From an uncultured Porphyromonadaceae bacterium (GTDB lineage: Bacteria > Bacteroidota > Bacteroidia > Bacteroidales > Muribaculaceae), in the NCBI GenBank assembly GCA_947176995.1, contig CAMWSY010000002.1:1-47965 (forward strand): DNA of 47,965 nt. Reading direction: 5' to 3'. The notes beneath the pieces are model-generated. The model saw only the letters and a list, made by a program, of their open reading frames with translations, did not search any database and was not told where the DNA came from. The translations under genes were made by a program, and so were the position numbers. Below are positions 40,201-47,917 of this stretch, piece by piece (within the stretch, counting starts at the first letter, position 1; each line of letters starts with the position of its first letter).

Positions 40201-41610
40201 TTAGCGTTCGGCCTCGGCCACCTGCGATGCAAGTTGGGCGAGTTGTCGGCGTATGGCTGTCACGACAGCTTCACCGTCGGTGATTTTACCGGCCACCGAT
40301 TGATCACCCTTGCGGTAACGTTCTCTCAGAGTTGCAAGTTCGGCGAGTTTCCGGTCAAGCTGACCACGCTGTTCGAGCCACTGTTGGGCAAGGCCGCGGG
40401 CACGGGCATTCTTGAAATCCTGAAGCGACGTTATTGTGCCGCGTCCCGGCACAGACAGTGCCAGTTGGGGAGTCGCAGCTCCGCTTCCCTGTGCAGCCGA
40501 CCCCTTGCGGGCGAGAGCGATCAACTCTGAATAATCCTTCCCCTCCTCCCACGTGTCGCGGTATGAGCTGACGCGGGCGCGGTCGGCAAGGTCAGGACTG
40601 TCGTTGGGGTAATTAACACGCATATCCGAAGGAACGAAAACATACACCGTCACCATGTCGGGGATGCGGTTGCGGTCTGTTGCCCACCAGCCGATTCCCT
40701 TCTCCTCATCAATGGCAAGCATATAGTCGTTGTAGGGAGAGTTGTAGGGCAGGCCCACGTTGGTAGGTTGCAGGAAACTGTCACCGTCGCGGCGTGTGAT
40801 GAATATGTCAAGACCACCAAGTGAATTTTCACCGTCGTTGGCAAAATACAGGGTCATGCCGTCGCTCATCAGGAAAGGATAATTGGCATCACCTCCCTCG
40901 TTTAGATGGTCACCCAAAGCAGTGGGAGCATCCCACTTGCCGCCGTAGAGCGGTCCGGCGCTCACGAGCTCAAAATTGTTGTCGTCGTTCTGTACTGCCC
41001 ACAGGCGTTCACGTCCGTCGCCTGTCTCAAACACTACCGTAGGCTCGGCAGCCGGAAGTGAGCCGTTGAAAGCATCTCCCGGCGAGAGCAGGCGTCCGGC
41101 ACTTTTTGCAAGACCATACTGTCTGAAGAAAATCTCAGCCTCGACGTTGATACTGTCGATGATCACGAGCTTCTCCACGCGGTCGAGCATAGCTTCAAGG
41201 CGGCTTATGCGGTCATCTATGTCGCCCGATTCATCCTCGGCGAGCACCTTCTTCCCTTTTTTCAGGCCTGCGCGGTAAGCCTCCACATACTCCTCGGCGT
41301 CATCCGTGCGGTATTGTTGCAGAGCCAGTTCTGCAAGTTTCAGATTGGCAAGATTCTCTTTCTTTTTCAGAGCCTCTTCCCATTGCTGTTGAGCACCCGC
41401 TTGGTCGCCTGAATACATCAGGGCGGTGCCGAGCAGCATATTCACCTCCCCCTTTTTCGGCGAAGATGTTGCAAGTTCCTGAAGCATTGTGATTGCTGCT
41501 TCAAGGTCACCGCTTTCGATAAGCTGACGGGCACCGTCTATGCTTGATTGGGCGGGAAGCGTGAGCCACACCGCCAGTCCTGTGAAAAATATGATGAGAC
41601 GTCGTGTCAT
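40201..41610 (-). CDS. Secreted TPR plus WD40-like (PD40) protein
   Basis: Signal peptide; N-terminal TPRs; LMSDGMTLYFANDGENSLGGLDIFITRRDGD. Confidence 0.75.
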   Translation of the reverse strand: MTRRLIIFFTGLAVWLTLPAQSSIDGARQLIESGDLEAAITMLQELATSSPKKGEVNMLLGTALMYSGDQAGAQQQWEEALKKKENLANLKLAELALQQYRTDDAEEYVEAYRAGLKKGKKVLAEDESGDIDDRISRLEAMLDRVEKLVIIDSINVEAEIFFRQYGLAKSAGRLLSPGDAFNGSLPAAEPTVVFETGDGRERLWAVQNDDNNFELVSAGPLYGGKWDAPTALGDHLNEGGDANYPFLMSDGMTLYFANDGENSLGGLDIFITRRDGDSFLQPTNVGLPYNSPYNDYMLAIDEEKGIGWWATDRNRIPDMVTVYVFVPSDMRVNYPNDSPDLADRARVSSYRDTWEEGKDYSELIALARKGSAAQGSGAATPQLALSVPGRGTITSLQDFKNARARGLAQQWLEQRGQLDRKLAELATLRERYRKGDQSVAGKITDGEAVVTAIRRQLAQLASQVAEAER

Positions 41611-41667
41611 TCTTTCAGTGTTTTAGACGCAAATTTATAAAAAAATCCCCGACACTTTTGCGTTTTT

Positions 41668-41698
41668 GGCCAACTTAACGAGAAAAATCCTACCTTTG
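41668..41698 (+). promoter_or_regulatory. Candidate -7 element (TAccTTTG) for the acyltransferase
   Basis: tacctttg at 41691-41698 with a TTG near 41666-41668 (spacing ~22, slightly long). Confidence 0.45.
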
Positions 41699-41731
41699 CG
41701 TAAATCTATGTAATTATCACATTATTGAGCA

Positions 41732-42850
41732 ATGGAAATAAAGCGAATCGCCTTTCTCGACTATCTGCGCATCTTTGCGTGTTTTCTTGTGATGCTTGTG
41801 CATTCAAGCGAAAACTTCTATGGCGCGGCATCCGGCGAGATGGCCGGCCCGGTATCGATGCTTGCCGATTCTGCCGACCGCCTGTGGGTGTCGCTCTACG
41901 ACGGCTTCTCACGCATGTCCGTTCCCCTTTTCATGATGGTTTCAGCCTTCCTGCTCGTCCCCATGCGTGATGGTCAGTCGGCTTTTACGTTCTATAAACG
42001 CCGTGCCATCAGGATTCTTCCGGCACTCATTATCTTCATGATACTCTACTCCACCCTTCCCATGCTTTGGGGGCAATTGGATGTTACTGCTTCATTGACC
42101 GACCTCAAGCGTCTGGTTCTTAACTTCCCCAGTCTTGCCGGACACTTCTGGTTCATGTATCCCCTTATCGGGCTTTACCTTTTCATCCCCATCATCTCCC
42201 CGTGGCTAAGCAAAGTCTCTCCCCGCGAAGAGCGCTTCTTCATTTGGCTCTTTGTCATCTCCACCTGCATCCCCTATCTCAACCGCTTCTGCGGCGAAGT
42301 GTTCGGGCAGTGCTTCTGGAACCAATACCACCTGCTCTGGTACTTCTCAGGCTACCTCGGTTACCTCATCCTTGCCCACTACATCCGTATGCACCTCGAC
42401 TGGTCGGTGCGTAAACGTCTTACCGTCGGCATACCTCTTACCGTAATTGGTGCAATTGCCACCATCCTCTCCTTCTACGTTCAGGCCGAGCCCGGCGTGC
42501 TGCTTGTGACCCCCGAGCTTGAGATCGGTTGGTCATTCTGCACCATCAACGTTGTAGCCCTTACAGCCGGAATGTTCCTGATTTTCACTGCCATTCCCAG
42601 TCATGAAGTCCCCTCGTCGGTAGTCGAAGTCTCCAACCTCACCTACGGCATGTACCTCATGCACATCTTCTGGCTCTATCCTTGGGTGCTCGTGTTCAAG
42701 GACTCGCTTGCCCTTCCCACCGTTGCGGCCATACCGGTTATCGCCGTAGCCACCTTTGTGTCCAGCCTTGTCACCTCTTGGATTCTCTCCAAAATCCCCG
42801 GCGGCGGTTGGCTCCTCGGCACCGCCACCCCCACCCGCCACCGCAAATAA
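41732..42850 (+). CDS. Acyltransferase family 3 membrane protein
   Basis: RIAFLDYLRIFACFLVMLVHSSENFYG, multiple TMs, NLTYGMYLMHIF. Confidence 0.85.
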   Translation: MEIKRIAFLDYLRIFACFLVMLVHSSENFYGAASGEMAGPVSMLADSADRLWVSLYDGFSRMSVPLFMMVSAFLLVPMRDGQSAFTFYKRRAIRILPALIIFMILYSTLPMLWGQLDVTASLTDLKRLVLNFPSLAGHFWFMYPLIGLYLFIPIISPWLSKVSPREERFFIWLFVISTCIPYLNRFCGEVFGQCFWNQYHLLWYFSGYLGYLILAHYIRMHLDWSVRKRLTVGIPLTVIGAIATILSFYVQAEPGVLLVTPELEIGWSFCTINVVALTAGMFLIFTAIPSHEVPSSVVEVSNLTYGMYLMHIFWLYPWVLVFKDSLALPTVAAIPVIAVATFVSSLVTSWILSKIPGGGWLLGTATPTRHRK

Positions 42851-42878
42851 ATTTGACGTGTATATTGCTTAAAAGTTC

Positions 42879-43451
42879 TTAACTCGACGGATGTGTGAAA
42901 ATATCAAGATACATCCGTCGGGTATGGTGTCCTAAATCTCCAAGAGTTTGGAACTCAAATCCGATTTTGTCGGTGTAAAATAGTGTCGTGCGGTGATTGT
43001 TCAAAGCATCAACAGTGATAAATTGGCAGCCCGCAATACGTGACGAAGCAAATGTCATTCTGACAAACTCTACAATGAAACGTCCGATACCGCGTGATTG
43101 TAAATCGCTCCTGACTCCTAAATGTCCGATGTTGATGGCTGGGTATGAGGTCTGACGTATAAATATTTCAGAGTATTCAGGTGCAATATTGTAGAAAGAA
43201 ATTTTGTCCTCATATTCAAGATTAAGCACGTCATTTGCCAAAGTAAAAACCCCTGCAATTTCACCGGATGAGGCTATTGTGCATTTGTAAGGGATAAGAT
43301 ATGAATATTTAGAGCATAGCCGTACCTCATCATGAAAAAAATCATCAATCTCATCGTTGCCGCATGAAAAAAGAGAGAGCGATTCATAGTCGCTCTCTGT
43401 AATATGGGAGATTAACAGATCGTCAATTGAAAATTGGATTTTTTCCTCCAT
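42879..43451 (-). CDS. GNAT-family N-acetyltransferase
   Basis: INIGHLGVRSDLQSRGIGRFIVEFVRMTF acetyl-CoA motif; start placed at MEEKIQFSIDDLLISH. Confidence 0.82.
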   Translation of the reverse strand: MEEKIQFSIDDLLISHITESDYESLSLFSCGNDEIDDFFHDEVRLCSKYSYLIPYKCTIASSGEIAGVFTLANDVLNLEYEDKISFYNIAPEYSEIFIRQTSYPAINIGHLGVRSDLQSRGIGRFIVEFVRMTFASSRIAGCQFITVDALNNHRTTLFYTDKIGFEFQTLGDLGHHTRRMYLDIFTHPSS

Positions 43452-43611
43452 TATTTTTGAGGATGTGTTCGTATGTCCGTTTGGCCTGCTCATAAAGAGC
43501 AAGTTCATGTTGAGTAAACTCCCCTCGCATACGTCGTGCCATACGATTATGGAAACGCATGACATCTGCGTTTGTCATCGGTGGGTTAGGATTGGAGGGT
43601 ATCATAATCAA
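43423..43611 (-). CDS. Small 62-aa protein overlapping the GNAT gene start
   Basis: MIMIPSNPNPPMTNADVMRFHNRMARRMRGEFTQHELALYEQAKRTYEHILKNNGGKNPIFN; upstream of and overlapping the GNAT ORF, behind a consensus promoter. Confidence 0.6.
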   Translation of the reverse strand: MIMIPSNPNPPMTNADVMRFHNRMARRMRGEFTQHELALYEQAKRTYEHILKNNGGKNPIFN

Positions 43612-43632
43612 TTATTGTAATTTAGTTTGATA

Positions 43633-43663
43633 CAAAAATATCTATTATTTATTAATATAACAA
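43633..43663 (-). promoter_or_regulatory. Promoter for the 62-aa/GNAT pair
   Basis: Minus strand TTG (43663-43661), N20, TATTTTTG (43640-43633). Confidence 0.65.
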
Positions 43664-43841
43664 ATAATAAACATAAGAAACACGAATGTTTGTAGGGGCT
43701 GCATAATTTTCTTTCTTCGCTTGCGTTGATAACACTTGTACGCCTTTCTGCGTACTCCGCGGTCTCATCCACTAATATGCTGTGTTAGATTGATGTTCGC
43801 CTCCATCAAAGTTATAACGATGTAATATCAGACACCTCAGA

Positions 43842-44074
43842 GTAGGTACGCACGGCTCGTGCAATGTGGTTCAAATAAGCACATAGTCCGCACAACCTGT
43901 CTGTAGGGGCGCGCGAAAGCACGCCCATCCGGCCGGAGGCCGGACATATAGTTAACCGCGGGCGTTTACGCCCGTGGATAGCCGAGCACGACTTATCACT
44001 TATCGTCCCCGGCGGGGACGCACCCAAGATTATCAACCTTATTTGAACCGCATTGCACGGCTCGTGCGTCCTCC
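43842..44074. repeat. MITE-like ~230-bp unit with inverted termini
   Basis: Left acgcacggctcgtgcaatgtggttcaaataag vs right (reverse complement) acgcacgagccgtgcaatgcggttcaaataag. Confidence 0.6.
43902..43977. repeat. Two-hairpin repeat element, copy B
   Basis: tccggc-cggag-gccgga (43928-43944), 11 nt, ccgcgggcg-ttta-cgcccgtgg (43956-43977). Confidence 0.7.
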
Positions 44075-44178
44075 TTGCCCGTGAAACGGGCGTCACAACT
44101 GCCAGCACCGGGTGACCGGAGGGAACCCGGTGAAAACACGCGTTTTATCATTGAGCTGCGGAGCTGCGAAACAGACAG

Positions 44179-44237
44179 CGCGCCCATCCGGCCGGAGGCA
44201 GGACATTTCCATTAGCCGCGGGCGTTCACGCCCGTGG
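44179..44237. repeat. Two-hairpin repeat element, copy C
   Basis: tccggc-cggag-gcagga (44187-44203), 12 nt, ccgcgggcg-ttca-cgcccgtgg (44216-44237). Confidence 0.65.
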
Positions 44238-44384
44238 ACAGCCTTATTTTAGCCGCATTGCGTAGTTCGTGCAATATAATTTCATATTTTGAAGGCTAAT
44301 GTTTAACTTTGTACACATAGGACAGAGATATCATAGTATTAGTTTCGCGATAAATACGCTTATACCAGAAAGGAAAATCCGCTG

Positions 44385-44933
44385 ATGAACAAGTTGTTTA
44401 AATTTGACAGAGCTGTAAATTCATTGTTGTACTCCTTACAAAAGTTGGGAGGAATGACTGACATGCACAAGCTTTGTAAGATTCTCTATTTTGCTGATCA
44501 GCGGCATCTGTCGGAGTACGGACGCAGTATTACTGGCGATACCTATATAGCTATGCAGTACGGCCCCGTGCCATCGTGTGTTGATGATATTCTTAAGGCG
44601 TTAAGAGGCGACAGTTTCTTCTCCTCAAGCAATGAGATTGAACCGCTGAGGGAATGTATGAAATTTGAAAATCGTTTTATAATCCGGGGATTGAAAGATC
44701 CGGATATGGACGAACTCTCAGGCTCTGACGTTGAATGTCTGGATTATGCAATCGACCTTTGTAAAGATAAGAGGTTTGCAGAATTGACGGAGTTGTCACA
44801 TGGATTGGCATGGAGCAACACACAACGCGATCGTGCAATGTCGGTTAAAGACATTCTGCGGGAAGCAGGTGATGAGGAAGCTTATGTAGAATACATAGCA
44901 GACAGTTTGAAATTACAAGCAGCATTTTTATAA
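44385..44933 (+). CDS. Panacea-domain (SocA/GepA-like) protein, predicted antitoxin
   Basis: LGGMTDMHKLCKILYFADQRHLSEYGRSITGDTYIAMQYGPVPSCVDDILKAL is the characteristic Panacea/DUF4065 pattern. Confidence 0.82.
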   Translation: MNKLFKFDRAVNSLLYSLQKLGGMTDMHKLCKILYFADQRHLSEYGRSITGDTYIAMQYGPVPSCVDDILKALRGDSFFSSSNEIEPLRECMKFENRFIIRGLKDPDMDELSGSDVECLDYAIDLCKDKRFAELTELSHGLAWSNTQRDRAMSVKDILREAGDEEAYVEYIADSLKLQAAFL

Positions 44934-45352
44934 TGGAACTGCCTATTCAGTTATTGCAACAAGGCATACAGCGTGGATCAATCTTATTATCGGACAGTTT
45001 TGATGATATAGATCATGCCAAGTTCTTTGCCGTTATTGGCGTTTCTCAGGATGCCATAGCCGGATTCTTCTTTATCAATTCGCGCATTCATTCTATCATT
45101 ATGGCCAAGCCCCGGCAGCTTGCCATGCAGTACCAGTTAAAGAAAAGTGATTATGACTTTCTTCGGTACGATTCATTCCTCGGTGCCAATGAGCTTCAGA
45201 TCCGTCCGGTAGCTGCCCTCATTAAATCAATGCAGGAAGGTCAAACCTCCATTGTCGGACAATTGACCGATGAAGATTTGATCTTGGTACTCGAGGCTTG
45301 CCGTAATAGCAGCCTGTTTTCTGAGAAAGAAAAGCTCCAGTTCTTCTATTGA
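44933..45352 (+). CDS. Small 139-aa protein, predicted toxin partner (possibly PemK/MazF-like barrel)
   Basis: Overlaps the Panacea stop by 1 nt (TAATG); QRGSILLSDSFDDIDHAKFFAVIGVSQDAIAGFFFINSRIHS ... FLRYDSFLGANEL. Confidence 0.6.
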   Translation: MELPIQLLQQGIQRGSILLSDSFDDIDHAKFFAVIGVSQDAIAGFFFINSRIHSIIMAKPRQLAMQYQLKKSDYDFLRYDSFLGANELQIRPVAALIKSMQEGQTSIVGQLTDEDLILVLEACRNSSLFSEKEKLQFFY

Positions 45353-45359
45353 TCACCAT

Positions 45360-45470
45360 GTCTTTCGCATGAATTAAAAACCCGGTAAAAACAAAATAAA
45401 AATCGGCGTAAGTTGTTGATACTTATGCCGATTGTTTTGTGGGCGGTAAACGAGGCTCGAACTCGCGACC
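45360..45470. repeat. Direct repeat copy A (tRNA-Gly 3' end plus terminator)
   Basis: gtctttcgcat...ggcgtaagttgttgatacttatgcc...gcggtaaacgaggctcgaactcgcgacc; matches 46830-46932. Confidence 0.8.
45442..45470 (-). pseudogene. tRNA-Gly 3' remnant (acceptor 3' strand plus T-arm)
   Basis: 28 bp identical to the 3' end of the intact tRNA-Gly at 46905-46932; no matching D-arm or 5' acceptor alongside. Confidence 0.7.
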
Positions 45471-45494
45471 TCACTTTGTTGAAGATATCAATTA

Positions 45495-46604
45495 CTACTT
45501 TTTATCGTATCGTTTAACAGTTGCCCTTATTTGATCTGTAAAGTTGTATATGTCGTCAAGTGATTCAATGGCATATTTAGTTTCAGCCTTATCTTCTCCG
45601 AAAAGCACTATATATTTGACAGTCTTTTTATTGAGTATCATACGACAAATAGGTTTCCTGTTATTGTCATCAAGGAGAATTGCGAAATAGCTTTGTGCAT
45701 CACGATAATGAACTCTTGATATATCCACAACAGGGCGAAGTATTGCCTTAACAATAAGGTAACTGTCAATCTCTTCCTGAGTTGTGACGATCAGTCCGTC
45801 TTCACTTTGATAAACTACTCCTTCAGGTAAGACAGGTGCTGATTCTATCTTTTCTTGTGGTTGAGTTACGTCAATCGTTTCTGTTTCATTCTTGGATGAC
45901 TTTATGGCTAGTCCAAGTCTGTCAGATATAGTCTCATTAATGATAGACGTTATGGCCTTCTTTATTAAAGGAGTAAACTGTTCGATAATCTTTTGATTGA
46001 CCTGCCCTTCATAAACTTGTTTTGTGAAAAATTTGACAAAGTCAGAAGATGGTGAAGTAAACTCGGCATTTAGAAGATTGCTAAGTTCGGTTGTGTATTT
46101 TAGTTCTTGGGCGGTACTTAAGATGTTATCCTCATTATAATAGGATTTATGAAACTTCTTAAGCTGTTCAATGTCAATGTCAGAAAGGTTCTGCATGTCT
46201 ACAACCATAAATGGCTTCTCGTCCATTATATTCGGTTTCTCAAGATCAGTATAAAACCTATATTCAATACCATTAGACAGAATACCGAAACGAGCATTGG
46301 AGGCAACAAAATATCTTTTAAGTTGGGTATTGTGAAGGTTTAAATCTTGTTTCCAATGTTTGCATTCAATTAACATCGCTGCGTTACCATCTTTCATAAT
46401 GGCATAATCGATCTTCTCTCCTTTCTTCTTTGTAAGATCGCAATCAAGTTCTGGAACAACTTCAAGCGGGTTAAACACATCATATCCCAAAGCTGCTATC
46501 ATAGGCATAATAAATGCGTTCTTGGTTGCTTCTTCTGTTTGGATGTTGTCTTTGAGCTTTTCAATGCGCTCCGATAGTTGAAGCACGGAGTCTTTGAAGT
46601 CCAT
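45495..46604 (-). CDS. HsdR N-terminal-like PD-(D/E)XK restriction endonuclease-type protein (stand-alone)
   Basis: EEATKNAFIMPMIAALGYDVFNPLEVVPELDCDLTKKKGEKIDYAIMKDGNAAMLIECKHW (D...ExK); start at MDFKDSVLQLSERIEKL. Confidence 0.8.
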   Translation of the reverse strand: MDFKDSVLQLSERIEKLKDNIQTEEATKNAFIMPMIAALGYDVFNPLEVVPELDCDLTKKKGEKIDYAIMKDGNAAMLIECKHWKQDLNLHNTQLKRYFVASNARFGILSNGIEYRFYTDLEKPNIMDEKPFMVVDMQNLSDIDIEQLKKFHKSYYNEDNILSTAQELKYTTELSNLLNAEFTSPSSDFVKFFTKQVYEGQVNQKIIEQFTPLIKKAITSIINETISDRLGLAIKSSKNETETIDVTQPQEKIESAPVLPEGVVYQSEDGLIVTTQEEIDSYLIVKAILRPVVDISRVHYRDAQSYFAILLDDNNRKPICRMILNKKTVKYIVLFGEDKAETKYAIESLDDIYNFTDQIRATVKRYDKK

Positions 46605-46688
46605 ATAATATTCGATTAGGTTTGTTCTATTGTTTATTTGGATGTTTCCAATATTTTGTTGGAGATTTTGTTTGTTGCTTTTATGAAA

Positions 46689-46718
46689 CAAAAATACTAA
46701 AAAGAATGATATAAACAA
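46689..46718 (-). promoter_or_regulatory. Candidate promoter for the HsdR_N-like gene
   Basis: Minus strand TTG (46718-46716), N19, TATTTTTG (46696-46689). Confidence 0.5.
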
Positions 46719-46829
46719 ATTTATGAATAAGAGATTATTAATAGTCTCAAAAATTCAGCTTATTTGCATTTTTTACCCATAAAAACGCATCAATGACCAT
46801 AAATGTGCAATCTATTGGCCTTTTTTCGC

Positions 46830-46932
46830 GTCTTTCGCATAAACCTGGTAAAAACAAAATAAAATTGGCGTAAGTTGCTGATACTTACGCCGATTATCTT
46901 GGGAGCGGTAAACGAGGCTCGAACTCGCGACC
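46830..46932. repeat. Direct repeat copy B (overlaps the intact tRNA-Gly 3' half and its terminator)
   Basis: See copy A. Confidence 0.8.
46845..46892 (-). terminator. Intrinsic terminator of tRNA-Gly
   Basis: Minus strand ggcgtaag-tatcagcaa-cttacgcc hairpin followed by aattttattttgttttt. Confidence 0.7.
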
Positions 46933-46976
46933 CTCAGCTTGGGAAGCTGATGCTCTACCAACTGAGCTATTACCGC
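46904..46976 (-). tRNA. tRNA-Gly (anticodon CCC)
   Basis: GCGGTAATAGCTCAGTTGGTAGAGCATCAGCTTCCCAAGCTGAGGGTCGCGAGTTCGAGCCTCGTTTACCGCT; 7-bp acceptor pairs, loop TTCCCAA, CCA not encoded. Confidence 0.92.
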
Positions 46977-46995
46977 GGTTGTTTATTTTGTGGTG

Positions 46996-47025
46996 CGAAG
47001 ATAGTGATTCGCACATACACTGCAA
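46996..47025 (-). promoter_or_regulatory. Promoter of tRNA-Gly
   Basis: Minus strand TTG, N19, TATCTTCG, about 20 nt upstream of the tRNA 5' end. Confidence 0.55.
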
Positions 47026-47068
47026 AATCTTTTCTCCAAATTTTTGTATTTTCGCAAAAAATAGACTG

Positions 47069-47917
47069 ATGGATAAAAACACTCTATATGTTACCGACAT
47101 GGACGGGACATTGCTCTCGTCGGAGTCACGTGTATCGCTGCGCTCAGTGAGAATCCTTAATGAATTGGCCGATATGGGTGCACGGGTGACGGTAGCGACT
47201 GCCCGAACGCCGGCTACGGTGGTGGGATTGCTGGCGGGCGCCCGCCTGTCGCTCCCTGCCATAGTGATGACTGGGGCGGCGATGTACGATCTGTCGCGGC
47301 AAAGATATGAGCGCGTGCACTATCTTGATCCGTCGGTTGTGGCGACGGCTTTGCGCATGTTTGATGAAGCGGGCGTTCGTCCGTTTGTCTATACGTTGCG
47401 TCCTGACCAGATTATTCACGCTTTCCACGATGCCGGGATGTCGCAGGTTGAGGAGGCTTTCTACGTCATGCGCCGCGAAATGAAACTCAAGCGTTTCCAC
47501 ATAGGCCATCGTCCGCAGGAAGATGATATGTCGCGCACGGTACTGATATTCTGTGTCGGGGCGAAGAATCTGTTTGAACCGCTTGCGGTGCGCATGTCAG
47601 AGGCTATCGGCTATCCTGTAACCTGTTACAACGATATTTTCAACGATAACACAGCTTTTATCGAAGTCTTTGCCCCCGGAGTCAGCAAGGCGCGTGCTGT
47701 CACTGAGCTTGCGCAGGCCAGTGGAGCATCGCGCGTGGTGGCCTTCGGCGATAATCTCAATGACTTGTCGATGATGGAGAGTGCCGATCTTGGCGTTGCG
47801 GTTGCCAATGCTTACGATGAGGTGAAAAGCCGTGCCGACGTGGTCATAGGTTCAAACAACGAGGACGCTGTGGCTCGATGGATTTTTAAGGATTTCACGG
47901 GTGATGACTGGCGATAG
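47069..47917 (+). CDS. Cof-like HAD-superfamily hydrolase
   Basis: LYVTDMDGTLLSSESRVS, VTVATARTPATV, VVAFGDNLNDLSMMESADLGVAVANA; stop is TAG. Confidence 0.9.
   Translation: MDKNTLYVTDMDGTLLSSESRVSLRSVRILNELADMGARVTVATARTPATVVGLLAGARLSLPAIVMTGAAMYDLSRQRYERVHYLDPSVVATALRMFDEAGVRPFVYTLRPDQIIHAFHDAGMSQVEEAFYVMRREMKLKRFHIGHRPQEDDMSRTVLIFCVGAKNLFEPLAVRMSEAIGYPVTCYNDIFNDNTAFIEVFAPGVSKARAVTELAQASGASRVVAFGDNLNDLSMMESADLGVAVANAYDEVKSRADVVIGSNNEDAVARWIFKDFTGDDWR

Noticed and set aside
43812-44187. Small ORFs (98 aa, 63 aa) within the hairpin repeat block
   Set aside because: Entirely inside palindromic repeats, no ribosome-binding context or family resemblance.
43842-44280. CRISPR array
   Set aside because: Repeats are palindromic, irregularly spaced and mosaic rather than regularly interspaced; no cas genes in the window.
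42879-46976. Prophage or ICE
   Set aside because: No integrase, structural, replication or conjugation genes; only small cargo-type genes and repeats.
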